A DNA stretch of 50,220 nucleotides, from assembly GCA_021738725.1 (NCBI GenBank), contig JAIPBE010000024.1, forward strand, positions 1 through 50,220, written 5' to 3'. This document shows positions 19,001 to 27,064 of this stretch, in pieces (the first letter of the stretch is position 1; each line of letters starts with the position of its first letter). Below the pieces are notes generated by a model. That model was not told the DNA's origin and did not search any database. It saw only the letters and a list, made by a program, of their open reading frames with translations. The translations under genes were made by a program, and so were the position numbers. Origin of the DNA: Saprospiraceae bacterium (GTDB lineage: Bacteria; Bacteroidota; Bacteroidia; Chitinophagales; Saprospiraceae).

Positions 19001-19370
19001 CAAAGCCCTGTACCAGGCTGAAGGCAGGACCTGGGATCAGGACACCCTGGGGATCATCACTCCCTTCAAAGCCCAGATCGCCTTGATCAAACAGTTGTTC
19101 AATGAGGCGGGAATCGACTCGGACGAATGCACCATTGACACGGTAGAACGATATCAGGGCGGCGCCCGGGAGATCATCCTGGTCTCGTTCTGTGTACAAC
19201 GTCCGCAAGAGCTCGACATGATCACCTCGGATGAAAACGGCATTGACCGCAAACTGAATGTCGCCCTGACCAGAGCGCGGGAACGGATCATTACCCTTGG
19301 GATGCCTGAAGCTCTGGAGGCCCACCCTGTTTATAAGGCTTATGTCGAGCGGTACCGCATCGATCGCTGA
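16014..19370 (+). CDS. Dna2-like nuclease-helicase (PD-(D/E)XK plus SF1 UPF1-type helicase)
   Basis: 1,118 residues from ATG 16014. A GTG at 15939 could add 25 residues. The central part has a PD-(D/E)XK nuclease core: 'GLQGRLDIF' then 'GIIELKSG' and a following 'YIQTLLYDIL' helix, the Cas4/RecB-family pattern. The C-terminal half is an SF1 helicase: Walker A 'WGPPGTGKTS', motif Ia 'LLAYTNRAVDEI', motif II 'VIIDEASQL', motif III 'GDHRQLPAVV', and motifs V-VI 'DTVERYQGGARE' and 'NVALTRARERII'. This order matches Dna2-type enzymes that cut and unwind DNA ends or flaps. Clustered cysteines for an Fe-S site were not clearly seen. It stands alone, so a repair role is inferred from family only. Confidence 0.85.
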   Translation: MSISAHTPSEPQALDKHLARQVESWTLSHQVTTIPPDRLAKLLGVLLDHIAQTEPLHFTTQFSLMAYICHKFRTPFPTQQALHLFRKHMSQLDGMSEPDSQLIQDARSWGYRALAGTIRDIFEVPLESTFVDLLEQLPKATLLNRGHYGFEALVPLVVIEVRVEQWQLVGYREDEPGQPVIVQGNVLERNENFNPLWPYLSEHPSPMIRLNLVDCEVDEDGILYPRGFILEPDHLYDVTSVAECFTPTGQFPVIGVLKRFLPSDVTSPILAGHMANFFLDRLIQDPDLEFDTVFPQVFSLHPLGFALLSDQEVRELAQKGKHHFATLQSFVRSGLKSEGINAEDCYLEPSFYSPEFGLQGRLDIFHLPPDEKQAPGIIELKSGSPFRPNAYGLNANHYIQTLLYDILVKELRPKTQALTYILYSKDSEKPLRYAPVVRSKQMDALQVRNEILMMDNELACLQGHDPATWKIFADWNAKTLSGLFGFHQRDLNLFATTWEGLSRLEKAYMATFTGFLAREYKLAKSGRAGSDRWKGQAALWLDTRGEKADRFAILSYLRITRDQSAEQDPVLHLSFTEHTPKLANFRIGDIVILYPHLPDGSSTRDQLWKCTIVDLFPNGVAVRLRAPQVHKSRFQDSGLWHLEPDFLDSSFHQLTKSLFAFAKAPEPKRSIILGREAPRKSDTRTYELSEQMTPEQRDVVRDLLNSKDYFLLWGPPGTGKTSVVLHHLVSWLMENTQEQILLLAYTNRAVDEICASVEAISENTREHYLRIGSRFSTSPEYRDRLLATQMSACTSRAEIRSLIQKHRLFIGTVSSMQGKSELFALKKFDRVIIDEASQLLEPMLCGLLPRFQHFTLIGDHRQLPAVVTQDHQDRVISLQHLKDFGFQDAGTSLFERLLTRVTGAGWTRVAGMLSRQGRMHRELMAFPNEMFYDGKLECIGSFQDRPLTDPALDHPLHPILSSCRVAFFPVEPDPDERLLKMNRPEAALLVRLYEYYKALYQAEGRTWDQDTLGIITPFKAQIALIKQLFNEAGIDSDECTIDTVERYQGGAREIILVSFCVQRPQELDMITSDENGIDRKLNVALTRARERIITLGMPEALEAHPVYKAYVERYRIDR

Positions 19371-19379
19371 TCGCGAATA

Positions 19380-20030
19380 TCAGGGAATGCCGATCAATTT
19401 ATGCGTCTGGAGGCTCAGATGCCATTGCGGGTGTTTCAGACAATAATCCGTCGCGAGACGAATGTTCTCCGCCTGGTCGGGCCCATCCATGGGCTGGAGA
19501 AAGAAGTGATCAAATTCCAAACGGGTAAAACGTTCAGGCATTGCTGCCGCTTGTGGATATACCAATTTGAGTTCCTGGCCACTCTTCTGCACCAGCTCGG
19601 ATCCAGCCTTTGGGCTGACACAGATCCAGTCGATATCAGCAGGCACTTCGATGGTCCCATTGGTCTCGATGGCGATCTCTATTCCTTCCTGATGAAAAAT
19701 GTCGATCAGGTGCTGATCCAATTGCAGTAAGGGCTCTCCCCCCGTGCAGACCACGAAAGGTGGTATGGTAGAATCAGGAGGCCAGGACATTTGAATTTTA
19801 CGGGCCAGCTCGGTCGCCTGATAACGACCTCCGCCCGGCCCGTCTGTACCTCTGAAATCCGTATCACAGAAAGTACAGACAGCCTTGGCCCGGTCCTCTT
19901 CCCGACCCGACCAGAGGTTGCATCCACTGAAACGGCAGAAGACGGCAGGCCTCCCGGCATGTGCCCCTTCCCCCTGAAGCGTATAGTAAATCTCTTTGAT
20001 CAGATATATGGAAGATTCCTTTTCGGACAT
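19380..20030 (-). CDS. queE: 7-carboxy-7-deazaguanine synthase (radical SAM)
   Basis: 216 residues from ATG 20030. 'YYTLQGEGAHAGRPAVFCRFSGCNLW' is the QueE N-terminal signature. The radical-SAM cysteines are C37, C52 and C55 (C-x14-C-x2-C, within 'CTFCDTDF'), the spacing used by many QueE proteins. 'CTGGEPLL' and 'IETNGT' follow. The enzyme makes CDG from CPH4 in preQ0/queuosine synthesis. No other queuosine gene is next to it. It converges on the Dna2-like gene with a gap of about ten bases. Confidence 0.94.
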   Translation of the reverse strand: MSEKESSIYLIKEIYYTLQGEGAHAGRPAVFCRFSGCNLWSGREEDRAKAVCTFCDTDFRGTDGPGGGRYQATELARKIQMSWPPDSTIPPFVVCTGGEPLLQLDQHLIDIFHQEGIEIAIETNGTIEVPADIDWICVSPKAGSELVQKSGQELKLVYPQAAAMPERFTRLEFDHFFLQPMDGPDQAENIRLATDYCLKHPQWHLSLQTHKLIGIP

Positions 20031-20118
20031 GTCGTACTAGAATTGGGTCCTTAGCTAGCCTGAGGGTTCACCGGAAGTGGTTTTGCCCCTGGCCTGGGGA
20101 CCGGAATGATCAGTTCAA

Positions 20119-20126
20119 CAAAGATA
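20119..20126 (-). promoter_or_regulatory. Putative -7 promoter element upstream of queE
   Basis: TATCTTTG on the minus strand (CAAAGATA on plus) lies about 90 bases upstream of the queE start, in the divergent gap shared with the Smr-domain gene. A -33 TTTG is not evident. Confidence 0.4.
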
Positions 20127-20164
20127 CAGCTTAGGTGTTCCCGCATGAGGTCTTATCTTTCCCT

Positions 20165-21163
20165 ATGTTCTGGCAATCCGGTGATAAAGTCTATCTGATC
20201 CACACCCGTCAATGGGGGATATTTGGCCGTTATCTGGACAATGAAACTGCCATGATCCTTCCGGATGATGATGACGAAGAGATCCCCGTTCATCTGGATG
20301 ACCTGGACTATCATGCACCCCCTCCGGAAGTAGCCGGCCCTACCCCTACGCCGGTTGCCCCTGTCCACCCCGGTTCCACGGATATCCGGGGAGTTGTCGA
20401 GACTCGTGAATCCGGCATCTTCCTGGCCATCACGGCTGATCCAGATCATATGGAAGTTCGGAAGTTCTACATCTTGCTGATCAATGATGGGCGATCTCCC
20501 CTATCATTTGAAAGCCACTTTGCTGGCGAGGATCTGGATGTGCTTCGGAAGAAGGGCGATCTACAGCAAGGGGAATGGATCGAATTGGTTGCACTTGCCA
20601 TGGATCAACTCCACCATCAACCGGAGATCACTGTTCGATCCTTCTGGAAACTTGAGGATCAGATGTTAGAAAGACCCCTTTTTTCACTGCGGCCCCGACC
20701 CAAGACTGTCTTTTCCAAAATGACACCGAACAGCTACTTCAACTTTCCAGCTGTACTGTATGCCCTGCCCGATGAGACAGGTGTAAAAGAAGCCTTGCAG
20801 GTACATACACGTCGGCGATCCCTTGTCCCTTCTGACAGGGCACTGATCAGCTCTACACCTGCACCACATCTGCGGGCATCCTTTGACATCGTACAAGATC
20901 TGCACGCTGAAAGATTGTTTGCTGATCCTGGCAAGATATCGAGCACGGACATCTTTGCCAGGCAAATGCTTGTATTCGAGCAATTTCTGAAGCAGGCCAT
21001 TCAGGTAGGTGTGCCACATGTCTTCATCATCCATGGCCTGGGAAAGGGCAAACTGAAGAAAGCGATAGCGGAACGATGCAAGCATATCCCAGAGGTGAAA
21101 CTGGTCCGAAACGACTATCACCCCAAATATGGTTTCGGAGCCAGCGAGATCGTATTCGTCTGA
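20165..21163 (+). CDS. Smr-domain protein (DUF2027-type)
   Basis: 332 residues from ATG 20165 (MFWQSGDKVYLIHTRQWG). A GTG at 20135 would add ten residues. The N-terminus resembles the DUF2027 module found in Bacteroidota Smr proteins, followed by an acidic, proline-rich linker. The C-terminal 90 or so residues are an Smr domain: 'DLHAERL' (the LDLHG-like strand), 'FIIHGLGKGKLKKAI' and 'YGFGASEIVFV'. Smr domains are nucleases acting on DNA or RNA. The role of the Bacteroidota family is not established. It is divergent from queE. Confidence 0.85.
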   Translation: MFWQSGDKVYLIHTRQWGIFGRYLDNETAMILPDDDDEEIPVHLDDLDYHAPPPEVAGPTPTPVAPVHPGSTDIRGVVETRESGIFLAITADPDHMEVRKFYILLINDGRSPLSFESHFAGEDLDVLRKKGDLQQGEWIELVALAMDQLHHQPEITVRSFWKLEDQMLERPLFSLRPRPKTVFSKMTPNSYFNFPAVLYALPDETGVKEALQVHTRRRSLVPSDRALISSTPAPHLRASFDIVQDLHAERLFADPGKISSTDIFARQMLVFEQFLKQAIQVGVPHVFIIHGLGKGKLKKAIAERCKHIPEVKLVRNDYHPKYGFGASEIVFV

Positions 21164-21257
21164 AACAGAGATATCTTTCAAACCTGTGGAATGGCGAATA
21201 TTTAATGGACAATACTTATCTTGAAGGAACTTTTCATCTATCAATTGCCCCGCACCC

Positions 21258-21587
21258 ATGAAATTTGAGATCTTCTTAAGTGACAAATCCGGCAAATACT
21301 ATTTTCGGCTCAAATCTAGAAATGGTCAGATCATCCTGCAGTCACAGGGTTATGAAGCCAAGTCCAGTGCACAAAACGGGATAGCCTCAGTAAGCAAGCA
21401 CTGCTCGGATCCCTCGTGTTATGAAACGAAACAAGCCAGCAATGGGAAATGGCATTTTAATCTGAATTCCTCGAACGGACAGATCATCGGCAGTAGTCAA
21501 ATGTATGCCAGTTCATCGACTATGAAGGCTGGTATGGAAGCATTACAACGTGTAGCACCGATTGCCCGGACAGTCGATCTGACCTGA
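21258..21587 (+). CDS. YegP-like protein, two DUF1508 repeats
   Basis: 109 residues. Two tandem DUF1508 units are visible: 'KYYFRLKSRNGQIILQSQGYEAKSS' style at about 12-58 and 'KWHFNLNSSNGQIIGSSQMYAS' style at about 63-105, each with the F-x-L-x-x-x-NGQII core. The fold is a small beta-rich domain of unknown biochemical role. It follows the Smr gene by 94 bp and converges with the large P-domain gene 17 bp downstream. Confidence 0.9.
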   Translation: MKFEIFLSDKSGKYYFRLKSRNGQIILQSQGYEAKSSAQNGIASVSKHCSDPSCYETKQASNGKWHFNLNSSNGQIIGSSQMYASSSTMKAGMEALQRVAPIARTVDLT

Positions 21588-21604
21588 TCAACCGGCCACT
21601 CTTC

Positions 21605-24600
21605 TTATTTGATCAATTGGACCTCTCCCTTGATCAGGCGCTGCTGGCCTGAGGTCATGCGCAGGGTCGCCTTATAAATGAAGACACCCGGATCCATCGG
21701 ATCTCCGTGATAGGTCCCATCCCATCCCTGTTCAAGCACTCCCGGCTCCAGGTCGATTCCCTGAAAGAGCTGATTCCCCCATCGGTCAAAAATGGCCAGA
21801 TCCAGTATGCGATCTACCAACTCATTCCCGTAGATCGTAAATCCATCGTTGATCCCATCCGCATTGGGGCTGAATGCTGTGGGAATGAAGAATCGAGTCG
21901 GCCCATCAAACAGGGTAATGACCAGCTGATCTGAAGCCGTACAACCATCCTCATTCTCCACCATCACCTCGATCAGGAGCGATTCTGTGATAGATAATGT
22001 CTGGGTCAGACATGCCGGACAAATGATATTCATCGGTTGCCAGATCACGTTGACCAGTGTTCCTGGAGTGCCACTCAACACCGCTTCAAGGCCGACTTGC
22101 GTTCCCGGTGGGACGCTGATATCCGGACCCAGATCCACTGTAAAAGAGTTCGATTCCATCAGGGTGATCGTCGTATCCAAAAGGCAACCCTGATCATCCT
22201 GGACCGCCAGGGTATAGTTGCCTGGCCCCAGGGAGGGGAAGGTGCTATTCGTGCCATATCCCTGCTGGTTCAACTGGTACTCATAGGGTGACAAGCCTCC
22301 CGTGACATCCATGATCTGCAGTTGTCCATCCATCCCCTGGCAGGACGGCTGGATGACCTCCACAGTAAATCCTGAAGGACCTGGAACTCCGCTTGACACC
22401 AGCACAGAATCCTGGCTCACACAGCCTGTAATCTGATCCTCCACAGTCAATATATAGAGACCGGGAACATCCACGACATAGGTATTGGTCCCACTCACAC
22501 TATCGGGCCCAATGGACCATTGATAGGACCAATCCGGGTTGTTTCCAGATCCCTGGTCCCCCAGAACAAGCTGGTCCTGAGTGCATCCCAAGACCTGATC
22601 CGCGCCAGCAATCGCAATGGGGGCAGCATACATGATGACCCGCATTATGGCTGTATCTGCCTGACAAGGTGAAGCAGCATCAACGATATATTGAATGTCA
22701 TACTGGCCCGGAGTCTGCGGTGCCAAACCGGTCCAAAGTCCGGTGCTGGCATTCAATCCGGTGATCAGATCCGGATTTGTCTCCGGCACTTTCCAAATAC
22801 CGCCCGGGTCACCTCCTGCCAGGAGGCTGGATAGATCTTCGTTCAGCGAGGTTGCCGGACAAAAGAAAAGTGTATCCGTAAAGGATCCAGCTGACGGCTG
22901 ACGAAGCAGATCCAGGCTCAACTCTACAGAATCCGGACAACCGGGAGCTGGAGTGGCGGTCAAGATGAAACGGATGACATACTGCCCGGGATCAGCGTTT
23001 GACAGCACTAGAGAGTCACCTATTACCACAGCTGGAGTACTCCCGACCGGCGTCTGGATCACTTGCCATGTACCAGCATCTGGAAAGGTCTTATAACTGT
23101 TCAGTGGGATCATAGCAGCCGAAGTACACCACTCGAGAGGCCCTGAAAGGACCAGTGGTGGACAGGCGCAGGCAACTACGTTCACATAGATACTATCTGC
23201 AACTTCCGGGCAACTACCAGAGGAGGCAGTCGTCTGGTATATAAAGAGATAGGTCCCTACCGTGACACCGGTAAAATCCAGGAACGGAAAGGCTCCGGTC
23301 GCTCCGGAATTCTGTACATCTGTCCAACTGCCTGACGAGGGGGTGGACAGGAACAATGAATCCATCCACAAAAGGGGTGTGCCGGATGGCCCAGCCGCAT
23401 TGCACACCTCTACGGTCTGTCGCAGATCAGCTACAGGCAGGGACTCCAGGTGGACTTCTACGATCGCTTCGTTCGAGCAGGGATCCCCCGGTGTACTGGT
23501 CCAGGTGGCTTTGAGGTAATAGATGCCTGCTGTGGCTTGATGGGTGGTCAGGGTTGAACCGGCCAACTTGGCGGCATTCATGCCCGGAGGGGCGGAAACC
23601 ATGACCCAGTTGACCATCAGTCCAGAGGGCACCAGCGTGTTCAGGTCCAGATCCGGTTCTGCATTACAAATGGTGACATCATCCACCGTCGGACAGGCAC
23701 AATCAACGACATGAATCGTTATTGGATAACTTTGGGCTTTGCAAGGAGGCTGCACATTCTGAAACCCGTAGATAAAAATGTATCCGCCTGGTGTCGCTCC
23801 GGTAAAATCAAGGATGGGCAGGGTGCCATTCGCCCCGGGAACAGGCTTCAGTGCAGACCATTGTCCCGTTGTATCGCCGGAGAGGATGAGTGACTGGAAA
23901 TTCAGGGTGGTGGGCCATGCCCCATTCAGTGCTTCATTGCATACTGTATCCTGAACAGGGATCATAGCTGTAGGTGGTGACAACAGCACCAACTCCATGG
24001 TATCTGCCAGCGGGCAGTTTCCCGGTGGTGCAGGCACCAGCGAGTACACCAGGCTATAATGCCCTGTATCTGCTCCATTGACAAGCAACTGCGTCGAGAT
24101 AATTTGGGCAGGTGAGGTACCGGGAGGAGTTTGGGAGATCGTCCAGATCCCCTGAGCGACATTCAACTCAAAGTCTGACAAGTCGACATCCCCTCCATCA
24201 TTACACAGTGTATCCAGGGGGATGATCTGAAGGGGCGGACAGGTACAATTCAACACGATCACTTCAGTCACACCTACAGCCTCCGGGCAGGGTGCCTGGG
24301 CTGTAACCGTGGTATATTCAAAACTGTATTGCCCTGGAGCAACGCCAGTAAAGTTGAGCTTGGGTAAACTACCCTGTGCCCCGGAGCCATCGAGATCCAC
24401 CCAGTCTCCTCCTGAAGTACCTGTCAGGATCAGACTATCCAGATCAAAAACGGTCGGCCATTGACCGATAGTGACCTGATTGCAGACCGTATCTGCGGGA
24501 GCCAACTGCAAAACAGGTGGCGCATGGATCTGCATTTGATGGACAGATGTATCCACACATCCTGCCGGGGGGGCATTCGTGAGGTGGAACACCACCTGGT

Positions 24601-26875
24601 ATAGTCCTGTATCCCGGCCAAAGACCAGCAGACTGTCCATTTGGATCACCGCAGGATTAGAACCTGTTGGCACTTTGGAAATGGTCCATGCCCCTGCTTC
24701 AGGTGTCAGAATGAAATCATCCAGGTCGACGACCGGATCCAATGTGCAGAACGGCCCCGGTGGCAGTGTAGCTACAGAAGGGCAAGCGCAATTCTCGACA
24801 AAGATTTCTATGGTCCGGATAATATTGGTACATGGAGGCATCGCATTCACCGATGTCCAGGTGAAGGTGTAGGAAGCCGGTCCAGGCACACCATTAAAAT
24901 CCAGGATCGGGAACACTCCACCTACCGGGGCTCCATCCGTATTGGACCAGGATCCGACGACGTTGGCAGACAGGATCAGGGTATCAAAATTGATGAGCGT
25001 ATTGAAGACGCCTCCCCCGCTGGAATTGCAAATGTTGACAGAAGTCTTCATGGTGGCCATCGGAGCAGGAACCGCCATCCAGGTAAAGGAAAGAGTATCC
25101 GTACATGCACCGATCTGATAAAAGACATAGACAGTATCCACCGTGGTGGGATCCACGATCGGACCAATCTGGGTCGACATATTCAGGGGGTGCCCGCTGT
25201 GAAAGGTGAGTTGCCCTCCCAATTTGTTCAGATCAGAAAAGCCCTTCTGATTCAGATTGACGTTGCTACCCGAACAATAGGAAATGACCGATGGTCCGGA
25301 CAACTTGGGAAGTGTCGGGTCCTTCTGAACATTGACTTTTACGGAATCTGAACAAGATTTTCCGTTCGCCAGGAGCTTACTCAGTTTCAGGGTGTAGTTG
25401 CCAGGTTGATTAACTATGGCGAATAAGGTCCCCTGGCCAGACACCAGGTTGCCCCCCGGACCGGGAATCCACTGGATGAGTGGATTCAAGGTATTAAAGG
25501 TCGAGCCTATACCGCTGATGCCTACAGTCGGCATGGTACAGTCCAGCATACCCTGAACCACGGCGTTCGCACCGAGCTTGACCACAAAAAGATCGAGGTG
25601 GACAATGCTGTCACATCCCGTAAACGGGCTGGTCAGCGTATCCTTGTATTGGCCGGATTTGCCGTAGAAATTATTCCCGACGATAAAAAACTCTCCCGGA
25701 CATAGGGTGTCTGTCACCTGGACAATGCCGATCGGCGGAATGGTCAAATGGAGGGTCACAATGCTGTCACATCCTGTTTTAGTTATAAAGGTATCGGTCA
25801 CGGTTACCGATTGGCAATACAACGAGTCGCCCAGTGGAAAACACTGTCCGGAACACAGCAGGGTATCGATGGTTACAGGTGCAGGTGGCGTGGCAATTGT
25901 GATCGTGAGGCATTTATTGGTGATGTCCCCACAAAAAGGAGGCTCTTCACTGAAGAGCAAGGCTTTGAGGTCACTGACGGAAAGTAATCCATCCGGCGCG
26001 GGTATGCTGTCAAGATCCTTCTTCGCATAGGACATCCCGCAGATCTCATATTGGCCGGGCGGCGCTGTGGTCAGGTCAATATCTGAAAGGTAGGCTTGAA
26101 TGACCCCTCCTGTTGACTGGATAAGCGTGTAGTTGTATTGAGCCGTATCCGGTTGAGGACCAAAAAAGATCGGATACAGATCCATGTCCAGCCCTGGATC
26201 GCCTTGGCAGAATGTCTGGTTTTGGTTCTGGCTGAGATTGCCGGCAAATGCCTGACAACTGCAATCGATCCCTGAATCATCACAAAAGAGGATCGAGAAA
26301 TTGATAAAGGTGCCTTTCTCCAGTTCTGTACAATTCTTGACCAGGATCTTCCATTGTCCGTTGACCGGACCGGAGTTAAAGTCCTCCAGATTTCCTTTGT
26401 AGGGATGATAGGTGCCGGTATAAGACTGAAAGGACGACCAGAGCTGATTATTTGTCCATTTCGGGAAAATATTCGGATCCGGGTTCGGCAAGATGCTGGA
26501 CTGGACAAAGGCGATATCCCACGAACTGAATGCTGAGCTGGCAAAGCCGGAGGTAAGATTGGGGCCGATAAATTCGATCGTATCGCCACCCGGGCTCACC
26601 AGACACATCGAAAGGGACCAGACGTAATTGTGTTGAAAATGCACCTTCAGGCCACAAACCCCCTGAAAAGGATGGGCCAGATCGTCATTTTCTGCGCCTT
26701 TGATATTGAGGACGAATTCGAGTGTCCGGCAGGAATCCGTACCGGGAGGCGGCAGGGCCTGCGGGCAGTTGAGACACTCACAATCCTGCCCCTGAGCATA
26801 GGAGAAACTGAAAAGGAGCAACAGGGCAATCAACCCTTGCCGTAGATGCCATGTTCCTGGGATAGATAAGGTCAT
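21605..26875 (-). CDS. Giant secreted protein with P-domain, repeated Ig-like modules and type B T9SS sorting domain
   Basis: 1,756 residues from ATG 26875 (MTLSIPGTWHLRQG, then a hydrophobic signal core ending AQGQ). A TTG at 26896 is less likely. Residues of about 40-200 resemble a proprotein-convertase P-domain ('LKVHFQHNYVWSLSMCLVSPGG', 'NGQWKILVKNC'). The middle has four or five repeats of about 190 residues, each with a 'CACP' or 'CTCP' start, 'GxWTI', 'DTGxYxxV', 'DTVCN' and 'LDFTGVxPGxYxF'. Near the C-terminus is a SprB-like repeat ('CQGMDGQLQI', 'LDTTITL'). The end ('FFIPTAFSPNADGIND', 'IFDRWGNQLFQ', 'GVFIYKATL') is a CHU_C/gliding-type T9SS signal. It is probably a cell-surface adhesin. 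Confidence 0.92.
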   Translation of the reverse strand: MTLSIPGTWHLRQGLIALLLLFSFSYAQGQDCECLNCPQALPPPGTDSCRTLEFVLNIKGAENDDLAHPFQGVCGLKVHFQHNYVWSLSMCLVSPGGDTIEFIGPNLTSGFASSAFSSWDIAFVQSSILPNPDPNIFPKWTNNQLWSSFQSYTGTYHPYKGNLEDFNSGPVNGQWKILVKNCTELEKGTFINFSILFCDDSGIDCSCQAFAGNLSQNQNQTFCQGDPGLDMDLYPIFFGPQPDTAQYNYTLIQSTGGVIQAYLSDIDLTTAPPGQYEICGMSYAKKDLDSIPAPDGLLSVSDLKALLFSEEPPFCGDITNKCLTITIATPPAPVTIDTLLCSGQCFPLGDSLYCQSVTVTDTFITKTGCDSIVTLHLTIPPIGIVQVTDTLCPGEFFIVGNNFYGKSGQYKDTLTSPFTGCDSIVHLDLFVVKLGANAVVQGMLDCTMPTVGISGIGSTFNTLNPLIQWIPGPGGNLVSGQGTLFAIVNQPGNYTLKLSKLLANGKSCSDSVKVNVQKDPTLPKLSGPSVISYCSGSNVNLNQKGFSDLNKLGGQLTFHSGHPLNMSTQIGPIVDPTTVDTVYVFYQIGACTDTLSFTWMAVPAPMATMKTSVNICNSSGGGVFNTLINFDTLILSANVVGSWSNTDGAPVGGVFPILDFNGVPGPASYTFTWTSVNAMPPCTNIIRTIEIFVENCACPSVATLPPGPFCTLDPVVDLDDFILTPEAGAWTISKVPTGSNPAVIQMDSLLVFGRDTGLYQVVFHLTNAPPAGCVDTSVHQMQIHAPPVLQLAPADTVCNQVTIGQWPTVFDLDSLILTGTSGGDWVDLDGSGAQGSLPKLNFTGVAPGQYSFEYTTVTAQAPCPEAVGVTEVIVLNCTCPPLQIIPLDTLCNDGGDVDLSDFELNVAQGIWTISQTPPGTSPAQIISTQLLVNGADTGHYSLVYSLVPAPPGNCPLADTMELVLLSPPTAMIPVQDTVCNEALNGAWPTTLNFQSLILSGDTTGQWSALKPVPGANGTLPILDFTGATPGGYIFIYGFQNVQPPCKAQSYPITIHVVDCACPTVDDVTICNAEPDLDLNTLVPSGLMVNWVMVSAPPGMNAAKLAGSTLTTHQATAGIYYLKATWTSTPGDPCSNEAIVEVHLESLPVADLRQTVEVCNAAGPSGTPLLWMDSLFLSTPSSGSWTDVQNSGATGAFPFLDFTGVTVGTYLFIYQTTASSGSCPEVADSIYVNVVACACPPLVLSGPLEWCTSAAMIPLNSYKTFPDAGTWQVIQTPVGSTPAVVIGDSLVLSNADPGQYVIRFILTATPAPGCPDSVELSLDLLRQPSAGSFTDTLFFCPATSLNEDLSSLLAGGDPGGIWKVPETNPDLITGLNASTGLWTGLAPQTPGQYDIQYIVDAASPCQADTAIMRVIMYAAPIAIAGADQVLGCTQDQLVLGDQGSGNNPDWSYQWSIGPDSVSGTNTYVVDVPGLYILTVEDQITGCVSQDSVLVSSGVPGPSGFTVEVIQPSCQGMDGQLQIMDVTGGLSPYEYQLNQQGYGTNSTFPSLGPGNYTLAVQDDQGCLLDTTITLMESNSFTVDLGPDISVPPGTQVGLEAVLSGTPGTLVNVIWQPMNIICPACLTQTLSITESLLIEVMVENEDGCTASDQLVITLFDGPTRFFIPTAFSPNADGINDGFTIYGNELVDRILDLAIFDRWGNQLFQGIDLEPGVLEQGWDGTYHGDPMDPGVFIYKATLRMTSGQQRLIKGEVQLIK

Positions 26876-27010
26876 GTGCAAAAGGGGATACCTCAATGAC
26901 TGTCCAGATTTATGCAGACAGACCGTGGTGCCCTAAAGATACAGGCTTTACCGCCTCGAGGCAACAAGAGAAATAGACACATGTTGTCATGGAGTCGGAT
27001 TGCGGTAAAA

Positions 27011-27043
27011 AAACAGGGGGCGATCAGCGATCGCCCCCTGTTT
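27011..27043 (-). terminator. Strong rho-independent terminator of the PKD-metalloprotease gene
   Basis: AAACAGGGGGCGATC-AGC-GATCGCCCCCTGTTT is a perfect 15-bp stem with a 3-base loop. On the minus strand a run of seven T (27012-27006) overlaps the stem end. It lies 22 bases after the stop codon of the gene ending at 27065. Confidence 0.93.
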
Positions 27044-27064
27044 GACATGCAAGATTTTTGCTCC